From IMG/VR virus record IMGVR_UViG_3300032286_001195, positions 1 through 40,891 of that record: a DNA stretch of 40,891 bases; one strand, given 5' to 3'. Below are positions 1 to 5,844 of this stretch, piece by piece. The position numbers and the translations under genes were made by a program. A model generated the notes under the pieces. The model ran no database searches. It worked only from the letters and a program-made list of their open reading frames with translations, and was not told where the DNA came from. The stretch is from a virus. Each line of letters starts with the position of its first letter. Position 1 is the stretch's first letter.

Positions 1-1
1 A

Positions 2-409
2 AATAAAAAACCAGACATCAAAAAATATGCAATTGTAGGAATTATCTTAACTTCTATAATTGCATCACTTTCACAATGCACTGGAATTCAAGAAACATCT
101 TTATGGGATGTATTTGATGAAGTACAACGTAAGTTTTTTCCTCAAACGATTCTGAATGATTTCATCATCAAAGATCCTGAAAAATTGGATCGTAGGGTGA
201 AGAGAGATGTGGATCGGGCAATTGCTGATTATGAAAGGTTGACAGGTGATGATGGAAAAGTTAGAATGCCTAAACCACGATATTCAGAGAAACCACCAGA
301 CGGGTCTTATGCCCAATCAGTTTTGGGTGGTGAAATGAGATTGTGTGCTCCTTGGAAAGACGATTGTCCATTAGTAGATCAAATAAATGCGGATGTAACT
401 CAGCGGTAG
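2..409 (+). CDS. Conserved phage protein, 5' end outside the window
   Basis: The reading frame is open from the first bases of the window, so the start lies upstream; 135 residues are visible. The visible N-terminal part contains a hydrophobic stretch (about residues 9-25, ending in SLSQC) that could be a membrane anchor or the end of a signal peptide, followed by a charged soluble region. I do not recognise a family. The last codons and the stop lie inside the tRNA-Gly gene: the stop TAG at 407-409 falls in its D-arm, an overlap of 21 bases. A shorter internal ATG at 185 exists, but the frame stays open far upstream of it. Confidence 0.6.
   Translation, partial: NKKPDIKKYAIVGIILTSIIASLSQCTGIQETSLWDVFDEVQRKFFPQTILNDFIIKDPEKLDRRVKRDVDRAIADYERLTGDDGKVRMPKPRYSEKPPDGSYAQSVLGGEMRLCAPWKDDCPLVDQINADVTQR
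239..267 (+). promoter_or_regulatory. Candidate sigma70-type promoter inside the upstream gene
   Basis: TTGACA (239-244), a 17-base spacer and TAGAAT (262-267). It lies inside the preceding coding region, about 115 bases before the tRNA-Gly. The spacing is the same as in the stronger promoters of this window. It could drive the tRNA early in infection. A chance match within coding sequence is possible. Confidence 0.35.
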
Positions 410-460
410 AGTTCCTGCTTGCCAAGTAGATTGTCGTCGGTTCAAATCCGATCATCCGCT
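389..460 (+). tRNA. tRNA-Gly (anticodon GCC)
   Basis: A 72-base cloverleaf. The 7-bp acceptor stem is GCGGATG (389-395) with CATCCGC (453-459), and the discriminator base is U (460), as expected for bacterial tRNA-Gly. The anticodon loop is TTGCCAA, giving GCC. The T-arm is CGTCGG-TTCAAAT-CCG-like with a normal TTCAAAT loop. The lowest anticodon-stem pair looks mismatched. No CCA is encoded. It overlaps the 3' end of the preceding gene. A GCC tRNA would help translate GGC/GGT codons in an AT-rich phage. Confidence 0.93.
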
Positions 461-461
461 T

Positions 462-479
462 TCTCAGAAAATTCTGAGA
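462..479 (+). other. Perfect hairpin just after the tRNA
   Basis: TCTCAGAA, two A residues, then TTCTGAGA: a perfect inverted repeat that starts two bases after the tRNA 3' end. There is no T-run, so it is not a classical terminator. It could mark a processing or 3'-end stabilising element for the tRNA transcript. Confidence 0.4.
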
Positions 480-487
480 TATAAATA
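480..487 (+). promoter_or_regulatory. T4-type late promoter for the porin-like gene
   Basis: An exact TATAAATA octamer, the T4-family late -10 element recognised by gp55. It lies 30 bases before the ATG of the porin-like gene, in a non-coding gap. Confidence 0.7.
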
Positions 488-517
488 AACTTCGTAGTTA
501 TAAAACTTAACAAATTT

Positions 518-1405
518 ATGAAAATCAAATCTATTGTTGCCGGTGCCATTGCTGCTTCTTCTGTGGTTGCACCTGCTCTTGCGACTCCAAACAGGCAGTT
601 CTCTGATGTGTCTCCTACTAATTGGGCATATCAGGCAATTACCAACTTGAATGCTCATTATGGTTGCCTTTCTGGATATCCTAATGGTACTATGAAGCCT
701 GCTCAGGCTGCTACTCGTGCTGAATTGGCTGCTTTGACTAATGCTTGCCTGGATCGCATTTCTGAGTTCTCCAGTGCCGAAGATGCTCGCACTGCTGCTG
801 CTCTTCGTGCTGAATTCTCCAAGGAACTTGCTGCCACTAATGCTCGTGTAACGACTCTGGAAGTTGCTTCTGCTCGTAAGGCACAAGGTGTTGGTCAGTA
901 TGTTGGTGTTGGTGTTCTTCTAGATCAGCAAGGTGTTGCAGGCAATGGGTATGGTGCGAATCGCACTGTTTCTGGTGCTACTGTCCAGGCACGTTTCCCT
1001 GTTGCTACTGTTTGGGGAAATGAAGTTTCTGTTCGTCCTTATGCTAACTTTGTTGGCAGTCCTTCTGGTCAGATTGGTGCTGCTGGTGGTGCCCTTGCTA
1101 CCTATGATTATTCCATTTCACGTAAGACTCTTGCTGATGGAACTAAAGTAAGTCGGGCAAATGTTTATGGTGGTGTTGGTTATCAAGTTCCTTTCGTAAA
1201 TAACACTACTTCAAACTACCAGTCTGCTGTTGGTTCACGAGGTCAAGTTGTTCTTGCTCTTGGTGTTGAAGGTCGTATTACCAATTCTTTGGTTGGTTTT
1301 GTTGATGTAAAACTACCAACCACAAATGCTGCAAATAGTTATGGAATTACTGGAGGTTCTTATAGTCCAGTGTTCACAACTGGTCTGGGTATCAAATTTA
1401 ATTGA
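518..1405 (+). CDS. SLH-domain porin-like outer-membrane protein
   Basis: 295 residues. A signal peptide is clear (residues 1-22, ending APALA). An S-layer-homology-like segment follows (about 27-75: FSDVSPTNWAYQAITNL and the ATRAELAAL helix), then a short coiled coil (about 84-115), then a Gly/Val/aromatic region of alternating pattern that looks like beta-barrel strands, ending in IKFN. This is the domain order of cyanobacterial SomA/OprB porins, but the protein is much shorter (porins are usually about 500 residues). Its codons are richer in GC than the neighbours, which suggests origin in a host. It has its own late promoter and terminator. It may remodel the host outer membrane or be a virion protein; the function is inferred only. 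Confidence 0.7.
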   Translation: MKIKSIVAGAIAASSVVAPALATPNRQFSDVSPTNWAYQAITNLNAHYGCLSGYPNGTMKPAQAATRAELAALTNACLDRISEFSSAEDARTAAALRAEFSKELAATNARVTTLEVASARKAQGVGQYVGVGVLLDQQGVAGNGYGANRTVSGATVQARFPVATVWGNEVSVRPYANFVGSPSGQIGAAGGALATYDYSISRKTLADGTKVSRANVYGGVGYQVPFVNNTTSNYQSAVGSRGQVVLALGVEGRITNSLVGFVDVKLPTTNAANSYGITGGSYSPVFTTGLGIKFN

Positions 1406-1443
1406 ACTAAATAAAAGTACCTGAACTGGTAGCACATTTCAGG

Positions 1444-1470
1444 AAGGAGATCCTATTGGGTCTCCTTTTT
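1444..1470 (+). terminator. Rho-independent terminator after the porin-like gene
   Basis: Stem AAGGAGATCC / GGGTCTCCTT with one G-T pair, 4-base loop TATT, and a T-run. It is nested inside the longer inverted repeat 1420-1500. Confidence 0.85.
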
Positions 1471-1473
1471 AGA

Positions 1474-1481
1474 TATAAATA
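1474..1481 (+). promoter_or_regulatory. Late promoter for the GIY-YIG endonuclease gene
   Basis: An exact TATAAATA between the terminator and the right arm of the inverted repeat. The start of transcription would fall near 1488, inside the right arm, leaving the ribosome-binding site free. Confidence 0.65.
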
Positions 1482-1507
1482 CTATTGCTACCAGTTTAGG
1501 TCCGAAT

Positions 1508-2125
1508 ATGGGAACTAAAGTTTATTATACTTATTACTCCTATGAGGAATTTGGGAGGGGATATATTGGAGCAAAACCATCTGGGTGGAATGGTTGTCCA
1601 GAAAAAGATCCTTATATGGGTTCTTTTTATGATAAAACTTTTAAACCTACTCAAAAAATAATACTTGGAATATATTCAACTTCAAAAGAATGTATTGATG
1701 CAGAAATAAAACTTCATAATTTTTACGAAGTTCATAAAAATCCACATTTTGCAAATAGGGCAAAACAGACATCTTCAAAATTTATTCCTTCCAAGGGAAT
1801 AAAAAAACCTTCATTATGTGGTGATAATAATCCAATGAGAAAATACAAAGGATTGTTATCTGGAGAAAAAAATGGAATGTATGGCAAAAGTCATTCTGAT
1901 GAAAGTATTGAAAAAATTAGAAAAAGTAGATTAAATAATAACCCATCAAGAAGATCGATTCCAATTATTTTGATACATCCTAATGGAGAAGAAGAAAAAT
2001 TTAATTCTTCTATTGATGCGTGTAAAAAATATAATTTATCAAAATCAAAAATTTGTTCAGTCATTAAAGGAAACATAAAACATCATAAAGGATATAAGGC
2101 AAAGGTTCTAATAGACTACTCATAA
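1508..2125 (+). CDS. GIY-YIG homing endonuclease (free-standing)
   Basis: 205 residues. The N-terminus carries a degenerate GIY-YIG core: YYTYYSY near residues 6-12, then GRGYIG (16-21). The middle holds two NUMOD3-like DNA-binding motifs (GDNNPMRKYKG and GEKNGMYGKSHSDESIEKI). The C-terminus has a NUMOD1/IENR1-like helix-turn-helix (FNSSIDACKKYNLSKSKIC and HHKGY). These enzymes make a site-specific cut that promotes copying of their own gene into related genomes. It sits between complete genes, not inside an intron. AGG seven bases before the ATG decides the start. Expression is probably restricted to late infection by the hairpin/late-promoter arrangement. It resembles the enzyme at 35245, which has a more typical core. 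Confidence 0.85.
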   Translation: MGTKVYYTYYSYEEFGRGYIGAKPSGWNGCPEKDPYMGSFYDKTFKPTQKIILGIYSTSKECIDAEIKLHNFYEVHKNPHFANRAKQTSSKFIPSKGIKKPSLCGDNNPMRKYKGLLSGEKNGMYGKSHSDESIEKIRKSRLNNNPSRRSIPIILIHPNGEEEKFNSSIDACKKYNLSKSKICSVIKGNIKHHKGYKAKVLIDYS

Positions 2126-2133
2126 GATGAGTT

Positions 2134-2165
2134 GGACTACCTCTTTATGGGGTAGTCTTTTTTTT
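2134..2165 (+). terminator. Rho-independent terminator after the endonuclease gene
   Basis: Stem GACTACC / GGTAGTC (2135-2141 with 2151-2157), 9-base loop, then eight T residues. The T-run leads directly into the next late promoter. Confidence 0.85.
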
Positions 2166-2172
2166 ATAAATA
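2165..2172 (+). promoter_or_regulatory. Late promoter for the putative internal head protein
   Basis: An exact TATAAATA, starting at the end of the terminator T-run and 20 bases before the ATG at 2193. Confidence 0.7.
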
Positions 2173-2192
2173 CCTAAAAAGTATCAATACAA

Positions 2193-2678
2193 ATGAAAAC
2201 TTTTAGAGATTTTATTACTGAATGTGAGTTAGTTGAGGGTAAAATTCCTTGGGACGATAAGAATAGACCTTTAAGAAGTGGATGGACCCCAAGGGAAAAA
2301 AATAGAGCAAAGAGAATTTCTACTAATGTGGAAAATCCAGAGTATTCCCCGTCAGATAAACAATTGGAACGATACGGGAAATTGAAAAATGCCCACGATG
2401 ACCAGAAGAATGTAAAGATAAGTAAAGACCAAAGGCACAAAAATCGAGAGGATTATTCTCTTGGTAGAAGAAATGTTGTAATGACTCCTGATCTTAGAAA
2501 ACCAAGTGAAAATATTCGTGGTAATGAGAATGGAATGATGAGAATGCCTAGAAATTTTTCAAAAGCTGATACATATGATGATATGTTTCGTAAAGGAAAG
2601 TATGGAGCAAAGAATGACGAAAGCAGAGATAAGTATTACGAAAAAGGACCAAAGGGACTAAAAGAACCAAAAAATTGA
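2193..2678 (+). CDS. Putative packaged internal head protein
   Basis: 161 residues, very hydrophilic, rich in Lys, Arg, Asn, Asp and Glu, with no membrane segment. The first ten residues, MKTFRDFITE, closely resemble the capsid-targeting sequence of the T4 internal proteins (MKTYQEFIAE), which directs proteins into the prohead and is removed by the gp21 protease after a Glu. A second possible site (LVE) follows. A late promoter upstream fits a head component. The family itself is not recognised. The inference is that it is packaged and perhaps injected with the DNA; many cyanophage proteins begin in this way, so the N-terminus alone is not proof. Confidence 0.55.
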   Translation: MKTFRDFITECELVEGKIPWDDKNRPLRSGWTPREKNRAKRISTNVENPEYSPSDKQLERYGKLKNAHDDQKNVKISKDQRHKNREDYSLGRRNVVMTPDLRKPSENIRGNENGMMRMPRNFSKADTYDDMFRKGKYGAKNDESRDKYYEKGPKGLKEPKN

Positions 2679-2700
2679 TAAATAATAAAAAAAGTCTATA

Positions 2701-3144
2701 ATGGAAACTTTATTTAAATCTTTGAGTGATGCTCAAGCATCACTTTTTGTTTTATTTCAAAAGACGTGGATCTACCACTGGGATGTTGTTGGACCAGACT
2801 TTCATCAATTACACACCGTCTTTGGTGAACAATATAATGAAATGTTTGAAGAGATTGATACTCTCACCGAACATATGAGATATTTGGGAATGAAACCAGT
2901 CAGCACTCTCACAAGAATTACTGAAGTAACTCAAATTGAACAAGCATCAAATAGTGCCCAAGATATTGGTGCTATGGAAATGGTTAGGCAGTTGAGAGAT
3001 GATAATAAAAAGATTGTAGAAATATTTACAGAAATTTCAGAAGAAGCAGATAAACAAAAACAGTATGCAACTTCAAATTTAGTTCAAACTATAATGGAAA
3101 CGCACGGCAAATTCCATTGGATGTTGAGATCTTTTTTAGAATAA
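2701..3144 (+). CDS. Dps-family ferritin-like protein
   Basis: 147 residues, a four-helix ferritin fold. The Dps ferroxidase ligands are present with exact family spacing: H26, H38, D53 and E57 in the segments IYHWDVVGPDFHQLHTVF and EEIDTLTEHMRYLG. Dps proteins form 12-subunit shells that oxidise iron with hydrogen peroxide and protect DNA from oxidative damage. The ATG follows the preceding gene by 22 bases. In a phage of photosynthetic hosts it may protect phage DNA or hold iron during infection. The Lys-rich N-terminal tail used by some Dps for DNA binding is absent, so DNA binding is uncertain. Confidence 0.85.
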   Translation: METLFKSLSDAQASLFVLFQKTWIYHWDVVGPDFHQLHTVFGEQYNEMFEEIDTLTEHMRYLGMKPVSTLTRITEVTQIEQASNSAQDIGAMEMVRQLRDDNKKIVEIFTEISEEADKQKQYATSNLVQTIMETHGKFHWMLRSFLE

Positions 3145-3175
3145 AGACTTGAATTTTTTGAATAGGTATGGTAAG

Positions 3176-3430
3176 ATGTTAAAGGTTAGATGCAAAAATT
3201 GTAATGCTGTGTTGGAATCCCATTCAACACAGACAAGATGTTGTGGTTGTGATAATTTCACAACTTTAAGAGGAGAGAATATCTCTGGATTAGATTTAAC
3301 ACGAATAGAATTAATTTCCAATCTTCGTGGTGAATCTAATCCAACAACACTTCTTACACAAGAAGATATTGCTTATCATGAAGCAAGACGAAATCGTAAA
3401 ATTAGAAAAATGGAGTTTGAAATTAGATGA
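3176..3430 (+). CDS. Small zinc-ribbon protein
   Basis: 84 residues from ATG 3176. Two Cys pairs (C6-x2-C9 and C22/C23-G-C25) form a short zinc ribbon at the N-terminus. The C-terminal half is charged and helical. No family name can be assigned. The frame extends upstream to a TTG at 3149, but MLKVRCKNC is the natural start of the zinc ribbon. A weak promoter-like pair (TTGAAT-N17-TAAGAT, 3149-3177) overlaps this start and is hard to reconcile with it. Its stop overlaps the next ATG (ATGA). Confidence 0.65.
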   Translation: MLKVRCKNCNAVLESHSTQTRCCGCDNFTTLRGENISGLDLTRIELISNLRGESNPTTLLTQEDIAYHEARRNRKIRKMEFEIR

Positions 3431-3588
3431 GTTGGGAATCCCCAAAACTTTCAAAGAGAGATATTGAACTGCTTACAGTCACTCTTGATGATTATATTTT
3501 TTATGCCAAACATAGTGCTTATGGTGCTGATACAGGAGAAGTTGAAAAATTTCTTCATAGATTAGAAGATCATTTAAATAAGTTTTGA
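3427..3588 (+). CDS. Small hypothetical protein (53 aa)
   Basis: It begins MSWESPKLSKRDIELL and ends HRLEDHLNKF. Its ATG overlaps the preceding stop (ATGA), a normal sign of translational coupling. It is acidic and probably all-helical, with no recognised domain. Such short coupled genes are typical of T4-like early regions, where many products modify host functions, but nothing here shows its role. Confidence 0.55.
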   Translation: MSWESPKLSKRDIELLTVTLDDYIFYAKHSAYGADTGEVEKFLHRLEDHLNKF

Positions 3589-3649
3589 TTTCAGCATAGT
3601 TATAATTCCTAAAACTTATAACTATTAGTATCTTATTAATACAAAATAA

Positions 3650-3799
3650 ATGGATCAACACACCTATGATAATTGGATTAAGATCAAAGAAACTTTTGAA
3701 AAATCCGGCAATACCAATAATATGTTTTATAGACGTGCTTGTGAAATTATGAAATCCAAAAAAGACCCATTAGCAAAATATCTTGGTGATGAAAAATGA
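3650..3799 (+). CDS. Small hypothetical protein (49 aa)
   Basis: It begins MDQHTYDNWIKIKETF and ends AKYLGDEK. It is Lys-rich, helical and soluble. Its stop overlaps the ATG of the next gene (ATGA), which supports both as coding. No family recognised. Confidence 0.55.
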   Translation: MDQHTYDNWIKIKETFEKSGNTNNMFYRRACEIMKSKKDPLAKYLGDEK

Positions 3800-3939
3800 A
3801 TCGTGATGAAATTGAAAATTTGATTGATGAAAAAATTCAACAGCATGAATTTAGAATTGGTGCCATTAGTGGAATTTTGGGATCTTTATTTGTATTTGGA
3901 ATTATTCACGCAATTTGGTTAATCAAAGAAAGTATATAA
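3796..3939 (+). CDS. Small single-pass membrane protein (47 aa)
   Basis: A charged N-terminus (MNRDEIENLIDEKIQQHEF) is followed by one hydrophobic segment (about residues 24-41, GAISGILGSLFVFGIIHA) and a short tail. The layout predicts one inner-membrane helix. The start is coupled to the preceding stop (ATGA). Function unknown; small phage membrane proteins of this type often act in superinfection exclusion or lysis control, but this is not shown here. Confidence 0.55.
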   Translation: MNRDEIENLIDEKIQQHEFRIGAISGILGSLFVFGIIHAIWLIKESI

Positions 3940-3945
3940 AATCTC

Positions 3946-3974
3946 TTGACAGATCAACAGATTTTTGGTATGAT
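3946..3974 (+). promoter_or_regulatory. Near-consensus sigma70 promoter for the antitoxin-like gene
   Basis: TTGACA (3946-3951), 17-base spacer, TATGAT (3969-3974). Transcription would start near 3981, which excludes upstream start codons and points to ATG 3994 or 4000 for the gene. Confidence 0.8.
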
Positions 3975-3999
3975 TAATTCACACAACTTAAATATGATT

Positions 4000-4182
4000 A
4001 TGGAAACTTTTACAATTGAAGAATTTCAAGAAGATTTTGATAATCTTTTAGGAAGAGTTGAGACTGGTGAATCTTTTGTAATTACTAGTGAATATGGAAA
4101 TGCTGTTCTTATTCCATATGCCGAATATAAAGAAGTGAATGAATTTGTAAAATGTTTATGTGATCACGACGACGGTTGTTGA
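4000..4182 (+). CDS. Orphan Phd/YefM-type antitoxin-like protein
   Basis: 60 residues from ATG 4000; ATG 3994 is also possible. The order FTIEEFQEDFDNLLGRVETGESFVIT, then GNAVLIPYAEYKEV, matches the N-terminal DNA-binding domain of Phd/YefM antitoxins (helix, Glu-Gly-Glu turn, strand Val-Ile-Thr, then the Ala-Val-Leu-Ile strand and a Tyr helix). Normal antitoxins also have a C-terminal toxin-binding tail; here only about 15 residues follow (NEFVKCLCDHDDGC). No toxin gene lies next to it. It may repress its own promoter, act as a transcription repressor, or counter a host toxin. The frame reaches back to a TTG at 3946, but that is the -35 box. Confidence 0.7.
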   Translation: METFTIEEFQEDFDNLLGRVETGESFVITSEYGNAVLIPYAEYKEVNEFVKCLCDHDDGC

Positions 4183-4189
4183 TTCTTTC

Positions 4190-4278
4190 TGGTCGTCAGA
4201 ACAGGTGTTCAGAGGAGTCTTATAAACTCTTTGCCCCAGATTAGGGCCTTTGGCAGGGATCGTTACCCTGGGCGACTA
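4190..4278 (+). ncRNA. GC-rich folded RNA, tRNA-like layout, identity unknown
   Basis: In an AT-rich surrounding this 89-base segment folds by hand into a closed multi-arm shape. An 8-bp outer helix (4190-4197 with 4271-4278, two G-U pairs) encloses GAAC/GTTC (4199-4210), GAGT-CTTATAA-ACTC (4215-4229, 7-base loop), GCCC/GGGC (4233-4247) and CAGGG-ATCGTTA-CCCTG (4254-4270, 7-base loop, directly next to the outer helix). This resembles a class II tRNA with a UAU loop triplet, but the T-loop is not canonical and the D-arm is poor. It may be a decayed tRNA or a small stable RNA. A terminator follows. Confidence 0.4.
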
Positions 4279-4292
4279 TTACTAAATATAAC

Positions 4293-4316
4293 GAGAGGAT
4301 TTATTGCTCTCTTTTT
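4293..4316 (+). terminator. Terminator before the sugar gene cluster
   Basis: Stem GAGAG / CTCTC (4293-4297 with 4307-4311), 9-base loop and five T residues. Short but well placed between the folded RNA and the next gene. Confidence 0.6.
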
Positions 4317-4342
4317 AATATAATAATATAAAGAATTTTTTT

Positions 4343-4846
4343 ATGGAAATAGGTTTTAATTGTAGTTGTTTTGATCTTTTTCACGCTGGGCATGTAACCA
4401 TGCTTAAAATGGAAAAAGAAATGTGTAATTATTTAAAAGTGGCACTTCAAATTGATCCAACAGTTGATAGGCCAGGTTTAAAAAATAAACCGGTCCAATC
4501 CATTTATGAAAGATATGTGCAGGTTCAGGGATGTAAATATGTTGATGAAATTCTTCTTTATGATACAGAAGCAGATCTTTTGAATTTAATAAAAACGCAA
4601 ACGTTTCATATTCGATTTTTAAGCGAAGAATATAGAGATGTTGAAGTTACTGGAAAACAATATTGCATTGATAATGGTATAAAAATTCATTATCACAAAA
4701 GAAGACATCAATATTCTACTACAGAACTTAGAAATAGAGTTTATGAACTTGAAAAGGCAAAAAGAGAAGAAAAAGATATTAAAGACATTCAACAGTATTC
4801 GCCAGAACTTTTGGAAAAATATTCACTGAGGAATGATTGTTCATGA
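4343..4846 (+). CDS. Cytidylyltransferase-like nucleotidyltransferase
   Basis: 167 residues. The HxGH motif of the nucleotidyltransferase superfamily is present (H14-A-G-H17) near the N-terminus, and the second signature, STTELR near residue 126, matches the ISSTxIR motif. Glycerol-3-phosphate cytidylyltransferase (TagD) and the nucleotidyl domain of HldE are the closest known kinds, at about 130 residues. It would join a nucleotide to a phosphorylated sugar or polyol. The C-terminal 30 residues are an extra charged helix. It opens the sugar cluster and is a distant paralogue of the C-terminal half of the fusion protein at 21578 (both have KPVQ and YVD motifs). Confidence 0.75.
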   Translation: MEIGFNCSCFDLFHAGHVTMLKMEKEMCNYLKVALQIDPTVDRPGLKNKPVQSIYERYVQVQGCKYVDEILLYDTEADLLNLIKTQTFHIRFLSEEYRDVEVTGKQYCIDNGIKIHYHKRRHQYSTTELRNRVYELEKAKREEKDIKDIQQYSPELLEKYSLRNDCS

Positions 4847-4873
4847 CTATAAAAAATATTGAGTGATATAAAA

Positions 4874-5806
4874 ATGAACAAAGAATCTAAAATTTTAGTT
4901 GCTGGTGCCAACGGGATGGTTGGTTCCGCAATCGTAAGAAACCTTGAAAGTAAAGGTTATACAAATATTATTAAAGGAACTCGTCAAGATGTAGATTTTA
5001 CAAATCAAGATGAAGTTCAAAGATACTTTTCTTCTTTAGAACCAGAATATGTTTTTCTTGCTGCTGCAAAAGTTGGTGGAATACTAGGAAATAAAAATCA
5101 TAAAGCAGAAATGGTCTATGATAATTTAATGATCCAATCAAACATCATAGATGCTTCATATCAATTTGGTATTAAAAAACTCTTATTTCTTGGATCTTCT
5201 TGCATTTATCCAAAGTTCTGTGAAGTTCCTATCGTTGAATCTTCCCTTCTTTCTGGTCATCTTGAACCAACAAATGATACTTATGCAATTGCAAAGATTG
5301 CAGGTATTAAAATGTGTCAATCTTATAGGGAACAATATGGATTCAACGCAATTAGTCTGATGCCGTGCAATCTTTATGGACCTTATGATAATTTTGATTT
5401 AGAAACTTCTCATGTTCTTCCTGCAATGATTGCAAAGTTTCATGCTGCTCTTGATCATAGTAAGTATTGGGAAGTCAAACTTTGGGGTGATGGGTCTGCA
5501 ATGCGTGAATTTTTACACGCAGATGATCTAGCAGAAGCATGTTATGTTTGTATGCAAAATTATGATGACTCGGAGCACATTAATGTTGGATCTGGAAGTG
5601 ACATAACAATTAAGCAACTTGCTGAAATGATTGCCGATATTGTTGGATATGATCGTGATATAAAATGGGATACTACAAAACCAAACGGAACACTTCGTAA
5701 AGTTTTAAATATTGATAAAATCAAGTCACTTGGTTGGGAACCAAAGATCAATCTTTGTGGCGGAATTCGAAAAACTTACGAGTGGTACAAGCAAAATGTT
5801 GCTTGA
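4874..5806 (+). CDS. fcl: GDP-L-fucose synthase-like epimerase/reductase
   Basis: 310 residues, extended SDR family. It has the NADP-binding GxxGxxG (G11-A-N-G-M-V-G17), GSSCIYP (107-113) and the catalytic Y137-A-I-A-K141. Members turn GDP-4-keto-6-deoxy-D-mannose into GDP-L-fucose by 3,5-epimerisation and NADPH reduction. The length fits the family (about 310-320). The partner enzyme GDP-mannose 4,6-dehydratase (Gmd) is not in the window, so it must be elsewhere in the genome or supplied by the host. ATG 4874 is preferred over a TTG at 4859, since family members start just before the nucleotide-binding strand. GT11-like transferases in the same cluster could use the product. Confidence 0.85.
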   Translation: MNKESKILVAGANGMVGSAIVRNLESKGYTNIIKGTRQDVDFTNQDEVQRYFSSLEPEYVFLAAAKVGGILGNKNHKAEMVYDNLMIQSNIIDASYQFGIKKLLFLGSSCIYPKFCEVPIVESSLLSGHLEPTNDTYAIAKIAGIKMCQSYREQYGFNAISLMPCNLYGPYDNFDLETSHVLPAMIAKFHAALDHSKYWEVKLWGDGSAMREFLHADDLAEACYVCMQNYDDSEHINVGSGSDITIKQLAEMIADIVGYDRDIKWDTTKPNGTLRKVLNIDKIKSLGWEPKINLCGGIRKTYEWYKQNVA

Positions 5807-5844
5807 TGATGTATAATATATACTAGGAGATCATTGATTCATTT

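Larger units (their letters stand above)
1420..1500 (+). repeat. Long inverted repeat enclosing a terminator and a late promoter
   Basis: Left arm 1420-1434 (CCTGAACTGGTAGCA) and right arm 1486-1500 (TGCTACCAGTTTAGG) are complementary in 14 of 15 positions. The right arm contains AGG (1498-1500), the probable ribosome-binding site of the endonuclease gene starting at 1508. Read-through transcripts would bury it; transcripts started from the late promoter at 1474 would lack the left arm. Confidence 0.75.

Noticed and set aside
3149-3177. TTGAAT-N17-TAAGAT as a promoter for the zinc-ribbon gene.
   Set aside because: It overlaps the only sensible start codon (3176), so the transcript would begin inside the gene.
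3946-3999. TTG 3946 or ATG 3970 as start of the antitoxin-like gene.
   Set aside because: They lie in the -35 and -10 boxes of a near-consensus promoter; the transcript would start after both.
4207-4218. GTTCAGAGGAGT resembles the R element of group I introns (GTTCAGAGACTA).
   Set aside because: No matching S element, guide sequence or interrupted gene is found nearby, and the bases fit the local hairpins better.
4259-4276. ATCGTT near a GGCGAC, a possible glutamine-riboswitch (glnA or downstream-peptide) motif known from cyanobacteria and cyanophages.
   Set aside because: The conserved GGACGGAAGTAGG-like and GAAGGAACGC-like parts are absent.
4000-4342. A complete toxin-antitoxin pair.
   Set aside because: No toxin-like reading frame lies beside the antitoxin on either strand.
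5812-5817. TATAAT before the GDP-mannose epimerase gene.
   Set aside because: No acceptable -35 box or extended -10; the gene is more likely read from upstream.
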